Positions 46,824-58,218 are shown, counted from the stretch's first letter. The stretch: 64,000 bases of DNA from Paracamarosporium sp. OC-R06-R3 (GCA_019828545.1 JACVRA010000210.1:558531-622530), one strand, 5' to 3'. The notes: generated from the letters alone by a model not told the origin. Program-made: numbers and translations.

Positions 46824-47753
46824 CTAGGCTTTGTCTAAGTCGCTCATTAGCCAACTCCTCTCGTACGTGTACTTGCTGTCCACGTCCGATTTCTGCCAAC
46901 CTTTCCCACCCAACTCAAGCAACCTGCAGCTTACGTCCACCACAAAAGCGGCTGGCGATGCACTTGAAATTTTCCTATACTTGTTTACTACCTCATTAGC
47001 CCAGGTCAGTGTACAATCAACAACGAAATGCCTGAGCAAGTGTCCAGGCTCTGTATTCGCGTAGACCCAAGTGATTGCCACATCACCAGGTTTAGAAACA
47101 TAGGCGTCCTTGATAATGACTGCTACAAAGTTAGTAAGGAAGGTGCTGTCTTTGAGCTCAATCGCGAAGAGGAATGCTTTCAGAAGATAGACCGTGAACT
47201 CCTCGCTAGGTCGCGGGATTGTGGAGTCGAGGTAGAGCGAGAGACGGTCAGGCACCATCTTCCACAAACAGTAAAGGAAGAGGGCTTTGGGATCAGCGTC
47301 CAAGATTACGAGCGGATAGCGGGGGTCGATGGTGCTTGGGTCTTCACTAATTGTAGATTGGGAGTTGATCGCTTGGTCACTGGAGTGTTGGCTGCTGATT
47401 GCTTCGCCTTCGGAGGCTTTGCCTTCTTTTTCAGAAACTAGAGACACAGAAGGCTTCATCTCGCGGAAGAGCTTGTACTTGAATAATTCAGATGTCTCGG
47501 CTAGGGTGTTCTCGTTCATCTTGTACACTTCACTCGTATCACGAGCTTGTAGTTGAAGAAATCTGCCTGTGGAAAAGCTGCGATTGTTATTTGTGCTCTT
47601 GGAACTGCTTGGAACAATGTGTTTTGGTACATAACAAGGAACGAACTTCTTTGGCAAAGGCGTTCTTCGCTTGTGCCCAACGGAGCTTTGAGTTGACACG
47701 CTGGCAGAGCTTAACGTCCCCTGACTATCTGGTGTACACCTTAGGGTCGACAT
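46824..47753 (-). CDS. Hypothetical protein with BTB-family-like C-terminal region
   Basis: This is a single-exon gene of 309 residues from the ATG at 47753. The frame is open for 88 more codons upstream (to 48017), but that part lacks protein character. The first 140 residues are Ser/Thr- and Lys-rich, likely disordered. From DPRYPLVILDADPKALFLYC onward the protein looks folded. The segments AFLFAIELKDSTFLTNFV and ITWVYANTEPGHLLRHFVVD resemble the second half of the BTB-domain proteins that are abundant in Dothideomycetes (pattern V-Y-x-N-T-x-x-G-x-x-L-R-x-x-V-V-D). A complete BTB core is not obvious at the N-terminal side. Role unknown; partner binding or ubiquitin-ligase adaptor work is family-based speculation. 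It is divergent from the F-box gene. Confidence 0.7.
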   Translation of the reverse strand: MSTLRCTPDSQGTLSSASVSTQSSVGHKRRTPLPKKFVPCYVPKHIVPSSSKSTNNNRSFSTGRFLQLQARDTSEVYKMNENTLAETSELFKYKLFREMKPSVSLVSEKEGKASEGEAISSQHSSDQAINSQSTISEDPSTIDPRYPLVILDADPKALFLYCLWKMVPDRLSLYLDSTIPRPSEEFTVYLLKAFLFAIELKDSTFLTNFVAVIIKDAYVSKPGDVAITWVYANTEPGHLLRHFVVDCTLTWANEVVNKYRKISSASPAAFVVDVSCRLLELGGKGWQKSDVDSKYTYERSWLMSDLDKA

Positions 47754-48293
47754 GCTGAGATTTTTTGGATTCTTAAAAAGCTTGATGCATTTAGTTGAGT
47801 TGAATTGGGCTGGGTGGTGCGTTCGAAAAGCCGCAGTGCACGAGTCTTTTTGATGTCGAAGTTGAACGACCTGCTCTATCGTAACAAAATGGGCATGTAC
47901 TGGAAAGCGAACCTCACTCAGAATGATTTTAAAGCCTTCATCGCTGTAGTGGACAATCTTCCAACATAAAACACCTAAAATTGCGCGTATATGCACATTA
48001 TCTACATAAACATGCATTCATTCGCGATAGTGTAGAATTTGTCACATTTTGGAAAGGGGACGTCAAACAAATTCTTGATGGATGTACTGACAGGCTTTCA
48101 TCTGCATGGTCTGTATCTAGATACCTAAAAGGGGCTATACACGGACCTCACACCGCTCTGCCGCCTAAATCCTATCGCCCCTAAACCAATCACCTAGCTT
48201 GAAGAGCTTTACGTAATCAAGCGCTTGTCCAACCATCTCATCTCTTATTCACCCAATTCCTCCTGCTCTCCAGGGTTTCGACGCACCTCCATA
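47754..48293. other. Divergent intergenic region
   Basis: About 540 bases lie between the start codons of the BTB-like and F-box genes and should contain both promoters. The minus-strand frame of the BTB-like gene remains open through half of it, which I regard as chance. Confidence 0.5.
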
Positions 48294-49759
48294 ATGCCTT
48301 TCAATTCACTTCCACCAGAACTGACTGTCTTGATTGCCGAGTCTCTGGGTCCGTTCTCGAGCTTCGACTTCGCTCTCACGTGCAAAGCACATTGGAAGCT
48401 CTGCAACTCCATCGTCAAAAGACACGAGCGTCTTTTCGCCGACAATCGTACGATTGATGCTAGGGACACTACATATCCGTTTCGAAAACTTATCTTGTGG
48501 GATAAGCTAAAAGAAGTATTGAATGATCCGACTGTTGGGGAGTACGTTCGCGAGATCAATCTACCCAGCAATCGCGCGACGTATCTAGATGGGAATGCAG
48601 CGCATGATTTCCAGCTTACCGCGCAAAGCTCGCGACTACCTCAAGAAGACTTCGACTGCTACGCTGATGCCGGGCAACAGGTTGAAGATCTGTACCGGTC
48701 AGTAGCTACAGATCTGGTACGTCCTGGCAGTACTTGGAACGAATGGCTTTTGAAAGGTTCGTCAGAGCCCATCATTGTGATGCTTGTGCATCGCATGCCT
48801 TACCTCAAGACAATTCGCTTCACAGATCTAGAGATGAGTGAAGTCTTCATGAGATGCATGCGCGCCACTGCGATAGCATACAGTGATCCTATACTAGCGC
48901 CGAAGTTACCCTTCCAGCACCTTTCTACCGTGGCGGTCGCGCACTGGGATACAGAAATGTCCTGCGACCCCGACTGGTGTCAGATATTCTGCGCTATACC
49001 CAGCTTACGCAACTTCGTCGCCCGCGCTATGGGTGGTGAAATTCAAGACGGTCTGGGCCAACCGGGACAACTACCTGCGTCAAACGTGAGGGAGCTCGTA
49101 TTTGACTATTCACGTTTCAGCACAGACGCTATTGAAGAAATCGTCAGAAATACGCCGTCGCTAGAGAAGTTTAGCTACGAAGTTGCTGGTGCAACTGTGG
49201 CTGAGGAAGTGTCACCAACGCCGAAGCGTGACTTATCAATTCTTGTGGAGCATGTGGGTCACTCGCTGCAGCATTTGGTCTTTGAAACTCCTGAATATGA
49301 ATATGACGAAGTACGTCTTGACTGTGATGATGATAAGCGATTGTACTGAGATACTAAATGATTGTTTAGTACGAGGATGACCTCCCAGAAGTATCTTTAC
49401 GCGGTTTTCAACAACTGAAGACCCTCAGAATTGAGTGGCGGCTCCTTAAGGCAACGGAACAACCTCTATTTGACGACGAGGAGAAGTCTGATGGCGGCTT
49501 CTATCAAGAAGACGCACATGCAGATGACGACTTCGACGTGCGTATCGTGCTTCCAGCGTCACTAGAAAAGTTGTATCTTACGGGCCGTTTCACATACGAA
49601 GAAAAGGAAGAACTTTCAAAGATTCAAGATGGACCCAGCGAGTTCACGCCACTACTGAAGAATATATATATCAAGGATAGCTCGACAAGATACGAGAATG
49701 AAGATGTTCCAGGAATACACGTGAACCCACTAATGCGGTATCTGGATGGACATGGGTGA
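48294..49759 (+). CDS. F-box protein, fungal lineage type
   Basis: Exons 48294..49310 and 49370..49759 encode 468 residues; the 59-nt intron has a GTACGT donor and TTTAG acceptor in phase 0. The N terminus, MPFNSLPPELTVLIAESLGP followed by SSFDFALTCKAHWKLCNSIV, is a canonical F-box. This gives a link to Skp1 and SCF ubiquitin ligases. The remainder looks like irregular leucine-rich-repeat sequence, with patterns such as FQQLKTLRIEWRLL, SLEKLYLTGRF and PLLKNIYIKDSS, the usual substrate-binding half. The C-terminal 130 residues are acidic. The substrate is unknown. The ATG chosen is directly before the F-box; the frame is open 23 codons farther up. Confidence 0.85.
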
Positions 49760-50630
49760 GTTTTCCGCGAAGTATCAAGTTACTCCGCTAATCCTATCAT
49801 CAGAGAAAACTAGGAGATAAGTAAATATCATGGAGTCAGTCTTTGCGTGAATCGTACACCACAATAGATGCTAAGAGGAACGCCACCGGCAGCGCAATAC
49901 ATGTTGAAGTCGGTCTCACTTATCTGCTTGTACTTATGCATCTCTTTTTTTCAGCATTTCAATAAGAGCCTTGGGTATAGTCAAAGACAAGGATACTATT
50001 AGGAAATACATGCTACAGCTGGTACTTGGTTGTTCATAGATGCTCATGATTCTGCAGCATGATAACGACTCTTTACTTCTAGTGCTCCGTTCATCATGTT
50101 TCCTATGCAAGACGTTCACTTCTGTGCCCACATTAAGGATTGTATGCAAATCTGTGATGAGTAGTTGTAGTTTTGGCACTTCCAATATGCTCGATGTGTG
50201 TCTAATGTCGTAAGACTGAACGAGGAATACCTCAGCGTGTCTGTTATGTCTTACCGCCAGAAATTTGCACCAGGCAGTGGAATTCGTATCAACGTCCAGG
50301 CGGGCGGAAATGGCGTTTTAAGTATCTCGTGATCTCCATTCAACTGTCAAGAAAGCATTCAAACGAAGCATGCGCTCGCATTGGTGATTATGTGACAATT
50401 TACCAGGCTTCATAGATGAGTATCGAGGATTTCAGCCGAGATATTTTTCATGGCTAAAGAGTAACGAAGCCCTACAAATCCATAACGTGCCAAAAGGATT
50501 TGCTAACTCAGTTCCATAGTGAGAGAAGTCATCACTGACACAAACGCTATACCCAATCTGTGAATCACGTGGCGATAAGATAAACCATCTATTCATCCCC
50601 AACTTTTTTTCTAAGGCAAGTCACCCCAAA
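49760..50630. other. Intergenic region, nothing recognised
   Basis: About 870 AT-rich bases separate the F-box gene and RSA3. I see no coding frame, RNA gene or repeat. Confidence 0.6.
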
Positions 50631-51179
50631 ATGGCACCAGCAAGGGCAGTACCAGGACCGGAAAAGGGGAAGCGTAAGAAGAAGAGCAAGAGTCGGACTC
50701 AGAGTATGTTGTGCGCTTTTCTTCCTGGTACGTTACTAAGAATTGTAGTCGAAGTTTCGTCTTCAGAAAGCGAAAGCGATACGCCACAGCAAAGTAACAA
50801 GAAACCCAACGGAACCAGCGCAGAGGTAAGAATGATCTACTGCTTTGATGCTATTGGCTCAGATATCTAGTCACCTACCAATCAACAAAATGGCGATATT
50901 TCCATGACGGACGCACGTGATGCTCCAGTTTCATCTTCATCTTCATCTGCATCGCCGCCGCCAGCGCCAAGATCCAAGGCAACACAACAAGACCCTGAAG
51001 AGTTCTCATCTTTGTACCTGCGAAAAGTGACGGTAGAGCTTGCGGATGACCTCGATAAAGTCCGTGATGCACAAGATTTCAAGGCGAGCAGTTTGCCAAT
51101 GCTTGTGCATGCCTTACGACAAGGGGCGAGCATTTATTCAGCTGAGGAAAAAAGGAGGGTTGTTAATGCCACTGGATAG
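50631..51179 (+). CDS. RSA3: Ribosome assembly protein 3 (Rsa3)
   Basis: Exons 50631..50703, 50749..50825 and 50871..51179 encode 152 residues; the introns are 45 nt each. The N-terminal half is charged and Ser-rich (KGKRKKKSKSRTQ, then SSSESESDTPQQ), typical of nucleolar proteins. The conserved C-terminal Rsa3 domain runs EEFSSLYLRKVTVELADDLD, FKASSLPMLVHALRQGASIY and SAEEKRRVV. Rsa3 acts in early 60S ribosomal subunit assembly in the nucleolus, together with the Dbp6 group in yeast. Splicing keeps phase and reads through to the domain. The 3' end lies 128 bp from the stop codon of the SKI3 N-terminal gene on the other strand. Confidence 0.9.
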
Positions 51180-51307
51180 CGTAGGAAAAGCATTCATAGG
51201 TGGCGTTCAGGAACGGTACATGGATTTTGATGTCTAGATTGGGGTTGCAATACGCATCTATGGTATCAGGCTCCCCAAGATGTTGGTGCTTTTCGTTTGA
51301 TTGTGAC

Positions 51308-52226
51308 TTAATATGCCTCAACCGCAAGCCCCGATTTCCACTCCAGCTCTATCTGCCAAGCAAGCAAATACGGGTGCTTTATGATCACCATGTCGTGCGC
51401 CAACTTCATTACCTTTTCCCTCTTCTCCTCCTTCTTCCCCGCCGGCAGCACAAGTAGTGTGTCGTACGCCCTCTGCAGCAATTTCTCTTCATACTCTCTC
51501 CTCTGCGCATCATCGTTGGTCCAATCCACAATACTCTGGTATATATCCTCCAGTGGACTTGCCCCGTACACTTCGTTTTTGACCTCTATCGTTGTGCCTC
51601 CAAGTGTCGCACCGAGTCTCAACCTGCGCTCGTCGATCTGGTGCTTGATGGTGGACGCTTCTTCGGCTTCATGAATCTCGGCGAGGCGCGTGAACGTGGC
51701 GGCGGGGTGGGGCAGACGGCCTTCGAGAAAATCGTAGATGGGAGAAGTAGGTAGCTGTGTAGCGAGCGCGCGGGCATATTGCAGCTTCGATCCGTGCCTT
51801 CTTGCCTGGTCGACAAGGCCATCGATAGCGGTTTGCGCTCTATGCGCGTCGTCGCTGCATGGATTGTTAGCAACAGCCTGCAGTGGCGTCACGCGTGAGA
51901 CCAACATACAGTTCTGCGTATATTTGGGCCAATTGCAACTCCACGTCGATCCGCTCGTCGACCTTTGCATGGCCCTGCTTCTGGTACAAGCCTCTCAGTC
52001 CCAACCATGCTTGCGGATCCTGAGGCTTGGTTTTTGTCGCATCATTGTATGCTTGCGCTGCCGAATCCAACCTCCCAAGGCCATCTTGCGCGCGTCCTAT
52101 GAACAGTCTTGCGAAGTAGTTATCTTTGTCTTTCTCGAGCACCGTGTTCGCTTGCTCGATGGCTTCATCCCACTTTTTGGCGTCGATGGCCGACTTGGCG
52201 GCTTTCAGCGCGGCTTTTGTAGACAT
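51308..52226 (-). CDS. SKI3: SKI3 N-terminal half as a separate gene (TPR protein)
   Basis: Exons complement(51308..51854, 51910..52226) encode 287 residues; the 55-nt intron has a GTATGT donor and GCTAAC branch. The protein begins MSTKAALKAAKSAIDAKKWD and contains TPR units (YFARLFIGRAQDGLGRLDSA, DPQAWLGLRGLYQKQ), then SPIYDFLEGRLPHP, LEDIYQSIVDWTNDD and RREYEEKLLQRAYDTLLVLP. These segments are the N-terminal block of fungal Ski3, the TPR scaffold of the Ski2-Ski3-Ski8 complex that feeds mRNA to the cytoplasmic exosome. The frame ends at LAWQIELEWKSGLAVEAY, where ordinary Ski3 continues into its next TPR block. That next block starts the divergent gene at 52535. No frameshift or internal stop is visible, so this looks like an intact gene produced by fission rather than a decaying fragment. 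Confidence 0.9.
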
Positions 52227-52534
52227 GGTCGAATTGGATGTGAATAGGAAAAGCGCAGCGCGCGCAACAGGATCATTTGTTTGCCATGGACATGGAGAGA
52301 GACGTGCGGCTTGTTGGGCGCGCTGGGTGCGTGTATGACGTTCCCCGCGCTAGGCAGAGCTTAATTCAGCCCTACAAGCCTCATATTGACACTTCGACTC
52401 CCCGCTACGACCGATCGCTTTTCATTCCGCGTCCTAGCTGGACAACCGCCCTTTGTCCAACTTCCACTCTTTCCTTGCTTTCGGATCGACCTTCCACTTG
52501 TGCGGTTCATCCTTTCCCCCCACGTTTGCCCATA
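52227..52534. promoter_or_regulatory. Divergent promoter region shared by the two SKI3 halves
   Basis: The 308 bp between the two start codons must carry transcription signals for both halves, or for one plus a new one. It is pyrimidine-rich toward the plus-strand gene (CTTTCC and CCTAGC-type runs). If the inversion model is right, this is the original SKI3 promoter, now reading in both directions. No TATA box is evident. Confidence 0.5.
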
Positions 52535-55500
52535 ATGGCGTCACACGCAAATAGTGCACACGATTTCCTAGATTTGGATATCCAGACATTACGCCAATTT
52601 GTCGAGCTTTTCCCGGACGAAGGCCTCTCCAAGGTTGTGACTGGTTACTTGAGCAGCGGCCTATCAAGATACCCGCTCAACGCTGAAAATGCAGACGCGC
52701 CCGATTTGAGCGAGGGCGGAGTGTCGCTCAGCCAGAATGTACTACTTACCCAAGAAGATTGTTTGGTCCTGATGACCGAGGGTATAGAAGAAGCGAAGAG
52801 CTCGCCACTTGCTCATTGTCTGCTTGGAGAATTCTACCTGTTCCTGGAAGAGTACGAGAGCGCTGTTGAGACTACGAGGAAGGGGTTGAAGCTTGCGGCT
52901 TCTGAAGCGAAGAGAACGGACTTGTCGTTCCAGAGGTAAAAACGTCTTCATACCGAAGAGGGCTTTAAGCTGACTCCAAAAGGATACGGGACGCTCTGAA
53001 CAGCACGTTGGCGACTGCCTTAGTTTATTATCAAACCCCGAGAAATCACCCCGAAGCAAAAGGCATTTTTGAAGCAATTTTGAAGCGAAGACCCCAATTC
53101 ACTGCCGCTCTAATCGGTATCGGGTTAATCCTGGAAGAAGAAGAGGAGTATTCCGATGCTGTTGACTTCCTTGAGCAAGCCCTAAAGCAAGACCCGTCAA
53201 ATGGTCGCATCGGTGCGGAGGTAGCTTGGTGTCAAGCTCTCAGTGGTGACTACAAGACTGGTCTTTCAAGGCTTCAAGAGTATCTAGAGTTCCCTCAACT
53301 GGATGCATCTAAACCGCGAGGCCGCGAGCTCCGGGCGCAAACACTATATAGGATAGGTGTTTGCATGTGGGAGCTCGATTCTTCAAAAGCAGCGCGACGC
53401 GACCGTACAGGGTCGTACGCGAAATTTTTGGCTGCTATCAAGGCCAACCCTAATTTTGCACCTGCATATACGAAACTCGGTATCTTCTATGAGGACTACA
53501 ACAAGGATAAAAAGCGCGCGAGACAGTGTTTCCAGAAAGCTTTCGAGCTGTCGCCCTCGGAAATTGTAGCAGCAGAGAGGCTGGCACGTTTGTTTGCGAA
53601 CCAAGGCGAGTGGGACATCGTTGAGGTGATATCGCAGCGAGTCGTAGATTCTGGAAAAGTCAAGGTAGCGCCTGGGTCAAAGAAGAAGGGCGTCAGCTGG
53701 CCATTTTCCGCGCTCGGTGTCGTCCAAATGAACAAACAAGAGTACCAGAAGAGCATTGTTTCATTTTTGTCAGCTCTCCGCATCAGACCAGACGACTACC
53801 ACTCGTACATTGGCCTTGGAGAAAGCTACCACAACTCAGGGCGCTACAACTCTGCCGCGAAAGCCTTCAACTATGCTGAGAATCCTTCAGATGGGGTATC
53901 AATCAAGAAGGCGGATAGCGAGGGCTGGTTTGCAAAATATATGCTTGCCAACGTCAATCGTGAACTCAGCGAGTTCAATGAAGCTATTGCAGGATATGAA
54001 GAAGTTCTCCAAGAGCGGTCGCAAGAGTTTGGAGTTTCAATTGCCCTTGTGCAAACCTTGGTAGAGAAGGGCTGGCGCTGCATTGAAACTGGTTTCTTTG
54101 GGGAGGCAGCGGACAGCGCGACAAGGGCTGTGGAGGTTGCCATCACGATCACAGAGTATAAACCTGATGCTTTCAATCTGTGGAAAGCGGTAGGAGATTC
54201 TTTGAGCATATTCACTTGGGTCCAAGAAAAGCTGGAGCAATATCCTGGGAATCAGGTGGTCGAATTGCTTGCCAGCAAGTCAAACATCGAACTCGATTTC
54301 GATGCTCACAAGGACGTTGATGGCATTGGGGCTAGCGATTTGGCTGCTCTTTCATCAGGGAAATCATCGACTTTGGCGAATGTACTGAAAGCGTCGATAA
54401 TTGCACACAAGCGAGCAATTGCAAGCTGTGCCCACGATATTCATGCGCAAGCCGTTGCTTGGTACAACCTAGGCTGGACCGAATATCGTGCCCACGTTTG
54501 CTTGGAGCAGGAGCTCGACCAAACTTCAAGTCTCACCACGTATCTCCGGGCAGCAATGCGGTGTTTCAAGCGAGCCATTGAGCTTGAAGCTGGTAACTCT
54601 GAGTTCTGGAACTCGCTCGGTGTTATCACTACCACATTGAACCCTAAGGTCGCTCAACATGCTTTTGTACGCTCCCTTCATTTGAACGAGCGCAGTGTGC
54701 GCACATGGACGAATTTGGGCACACTTTACCTTCTTCAAAATGATTCCGAGCTCGCACACCAAGCTTTCTCTCGCGCACAGTCTACAGACCCAGATTACGC
54801 GTTGGCGTGGGTAGGAGAAGGTATCGTAGCTCTGCTCTTTGGCGATACGAACGAAGCGCTCTCACACTTTACGCATGCATTTGAGCTTTCCGACTCTTCC
54901 TCATTGATTACAAAGCGCCAATACTCAGTGTCGACCTTCGATTTCCTGATCTCCTCCCCCTCCGCATCCAACAACATCACCAACCTCATCCAACCTCTAT
55001 TCGCCCTTCATCAGTTGGGTTTCCAAGCCCCATACGATATCCCACACAAGCACCTAGCTGCCCTCTTCCTCGAACGCATCGGCAATCACGATGCTGCGAT
55101 CCAGGCCCTGAGCATCATCTGCGAAGCAGCCGAACAAGACTACGAGACTTCCGAGTCATTATCCGCGCTCGTCCGCTTCGCTAAGGCAAAGAATGATTTG
55201 GCGAGGAACCAACTCGCGTCCGGCTCCTATTCATCTGCTGTAGAAGAAGCCGAGACAGCGCTCGAACTGCTCTCCGATTTCGACGCTCAAGCCAATAGCT
55301 CTGTCCTATCTCCGGAAGCACTCGACAAAACCACCCTGTCAGCAAGGCTTACAGCAGGACTCGCGCACTATTTCCAAGGTGATTTGGACGCCGCAATCCC
55401 CTACTTCCGCACTTGTCTCTCGGCCACGAACTCGGATCCAGATATCATATGCATATTAGCGGAAGTGCTCTGGGCCAAGGGCGGCGACAATGAGAAAGAT

Positions 55501-56007
55501 GTCGCACGTGAACAGCTCTTCTCCGCGGTAGAGACGCACGGTCGACACGTTGGCATCGTGACGCTTCTAGGCGCCATGGCTGTTGCAGACGAGGACGAAG
55601 ACACCATGGCTGCGGTGAAAGAAGATCTCGACTCGCTGCGTACTTCATCTGAGATATCTGTGTCCGATCTTGCGCGTGTGGAGAAGGTTGTTGAGGCAAT
55701 TTCACTATTCCTCGGCGGCGAAGAGAGCGAGTTGGACGAGGCGAGACGGAGTGTAATGCTCGCGCCGTGGAAACACACTGGTTGGAAGGAGCTGGCTGGT
55801 GCGGCAGATGATAGCACCTTTGCGGCAGTCATGGCTCGAGAAACCGCTGGAAGAAGTGTACCGCCTGTGGGCGCCTTGGACGCGAAGGCACTAGCTGATG
55901 CTGTGGTGGGCACCGGTGCGGTGGGTGATGCGCAAAGGGGCGTGATGCTCGCGCCGTGGCGGATCGAAGGATGGACTGCACTGAGTGAATGTGTGTCACG
56001 GGCTTAG
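52535..56007 (+). CDS. SKI3: SKI3 central and C-terminal part as a separate gene (TPR protein)
   Basis: Exons 52535..52935 and 52983..56007 encode 1141 residues; the 47-nt intron has a CTGAC branch and falls at LSFQR|IRDALNSTLAT. The protein starts MASHANSAHDFLDLD and at once enters Ski3 sequence (LRQFVELFPDEGLSKVVTGY). It continues with LLGEFYLFLEEYESAVETTR, FTAALIGIGLILEEEEEYSD, QTLYRIGVCMWELDSSKAAR and SWPFSALGVVQMNKQEYQKS. Many TPR units run to the C terminus (VMLAPWRIEGWTALSECV). This is the part expected to hold Ski2 and Ski8. The first ~290 residues of normal Ski3 are missing here but are present as the divergent neighbour. The frame is open upstream to 52277 with an in-frame ATG at 52286, so a longer N terminus is possible but has no Ski3 character. 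Confidence 0.92.
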
Positions 56008-57057
56008 TTGCACTTTATGATAAGTTGATGATGTCTTTGGAATATCTATTATGCGCATGTGTACGGTCTAGATATTCAGGAGAAATGATTTCATGAAGAA
56101 GTAGTATGCAAGGGGCGGTGCGATGAAAGCATAGCGATGGATAAGCGGAAACATCTGTCCTGTTGTATCTACAAACTTGCATTGTAAAGATGTGGTTGCG
56201 CACAGAAAGTGATACCACTTGGGAGTATGCGCTGCTTAAAGCGGTACCGCAGCAAAGCTGAGAAATTCAAGTGGAAGAAGATGTAATTCAACAAGCTTTC
56301 TCGTTGAAGACTAACCTCTTGCAGATCAGATGACCTTAAACATCAACGTCAAGTGGAAAGAAGTTGTTCAAGATACGCATCTACAATACAACAGTGTATT
56401 CGATTTAAGTACATTATTACGTAGTCCTACACCACGTTTGACGGCTCACTAGAACTCGTCCGCTCCCATGGAGTGCGCCTGAATAAGTGGAATGATCTGA
56501 GCTGTGTGGCATCAAAAACAGTTATGTTACAAAAGTCAGTGGTACCGACGTTCTGGTGGTACTAATTGTCCAAATCGCTCAAAAAAGCGTAATCGAAGCC
56601 TCTAAGCAAAGGTGGTTTAGCTTTACTAGCGGCTGAATTAATTTACAAGGATGGACGTCCAGCGTTCTTGGGATTTTTTTTTACATTTATCCTCATACCG
56701 TGCGTTTGTGTTCACTCCGCATCATGACCTGATGGTACCACAACGATAATGGTCGGCCTAAGTTGCCCGTGGAAGGGGTATAAACCGGAGAAGTGTTCAA
56801 GGGCTAGGTGCAGATCGGGTGGGAAGCCGAGTCTGATCCTACATGAATCCGCGAAGAAAGTGGTGTTTGGATCACAGACGCCGACCCTTATATTCCAGAT
56901 CGTTTTCGAGCAACTGCTAGACTGCCCAAGTGTATTACTTGCTGAATAGCTGTACATTTATTCATATTCTCTTCCATCTGTAATTCGAAATCCTCGATTT
57001 CGGCCTTTCCATGGGAATGAACAGGGACCAGTTGGGAGACACTTCGAGTGCGGAGCG
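56008..57057. other. Intergenic region between convergent genes
   Basis: About 1 kb lies between SKI3 (C-terminal gene) and the flavin-reductase-like gene. It is AT-rich with no credible frame or RNA gene. Confidence 0.6.
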
Positions 57058-57642
57058 TTACTGACTATCGTCCGGAGGATTTCGGGGGTTATGTGGGTTG
57101 AGAAGTTCAGTGCCATTGTAGTTTTTGAACAAGCCTTCGTGATAGAACAAAGTCGGCGCAAGACTTTCCTTTGATTCAAACTCGTCGACTTTTGCTATAA
57201 CGACGACATGATCGGCTACGCTAGCTTCTTGTGTCAATTGGCAGTTCATAGAGGCAAGAACGCAGCGAGACGTGATTTCTGGGGGAGCTGTGTTCATGCT
57301 CGCATCGTGGTTCCAGCTGAAACGGAACATTTGCCTTCGCTTCTTTAAGGTTTCGAGAGAGTTTCCTTCAGTGAAGTTTTGAGCTAAATGCGCCCCTTCG
57401 AGCGAGCTGTCTAAGAAATGAACACGAAACATTCCTCCCGCGTTGCGAATAGCATCGAGCGTTCTCGAGGGGGTCTTGATGTTGAAAGATACGTGCGGCG
57501 GATCCAGTGTAACGGTGGTCAACGAAGATATGGCACTACCGGCGGGAAGAGCCTCCTTTGTCTCTGGGTGAGTCGTATGGACGGTGATGACAGTAACTGA
57601 GCTCGGTACGTGGCGCATAAGGTTGCGAATTGCCTTCTTCAT
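57058..57642 (-). CDS. Flavin-reductase-like (FMN-binding split barrel) protein, 5' end uncertain
   Basis: The frame from ATG 57642 encodes 194 residues and remains open upstream without an in-frame ATG. The domain is recognisable from LMRHVPSSVTVITVHTTHP, ISSLTTVTLDPPHVSFNIK, PSRTLDAIRNAGGMFRVHFL, CQLTQEASVADHVVVIAKVD and LFYHEGLFKNY, the fungal flavin reductase-like family; these usually bind FMN. A separate minus-strand ATG at 57907 opens a strong mitochondrial-presequence-like peptide (MAANKFHRASIILRISSAPR). It could be exon 1 (57849..57907, donor GTGCAT) joined to 57646 by a 196-nt intron ending TACCAG, giving a mitochondrial protein. The donor is weak, so I leave the 5' end open. It is divergent from the bL31m gene. 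Confidence 0.75.
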   Translation of the reverse strand: MKKAIRNLMRHVPSSVTVITVHTTHPETKEALPAGSAISSLTTVTLDPPHVSFNIKTPSRTLDAIRNAGGMFRVHFLDSSLEGAHLAQNFTEGNSLETLKKRRQMFRFSWNHDASMNTAPPEITSRCVLASMNCQLTQEASVADHVVVIAKVDEFESKESLAPTLFYHEGLFKNYNGTELLNPHNPRNPPDDSQ

Positions 57643-58218
57643 CAAGCTGGTACCTGGTTGGCTCGCCTGCTGAGCTGCCAAAGCTGCCCGGCCTTCATTG
57701 GGTATTCTTTCCTCCGCCTGGTTCGTGACCTGATGCGTTTCTCCGGATCGTCGTTCTGTGATAGCTGAGGCGGCTCCATTATTCTGCAGGAGCAGGCGGG
57801 TGCTTGAGTATGATCGGCAGGCGCGAGGTATAGCTGGACGGGATGCACCGAGGCGCAGAGGAGATTCGCAGTATGATGCTCGCTCTATGGAATTTATTAG
57901 CAGCCATATTACAAAAGAGAAATATCAGCATCTTACGCGTAGAACAGCTCCAGCGATAGAAAGCGGCGAAAAAGCGGCTCGCCGGACGTAAGTTGAGCGC
58001 CATTGGATAGGAACAACGGATGTCACCGTGCCATTTAAAAACGGAATATAGACAAAACAAATATAAGAAGCCGAAGGGCCTTGAAGAAAACGAAGGACGC
58101 AATCGTCGTCGAGAATTGACGTCGCATCCGCAATCCCTGCCAGAAAAAGTTCCGCCGCAGATATCCCGGCCGCATCCATCACTCGCATCCACCCATCCCA
58201 ACTTCCTCACCACCAAGC

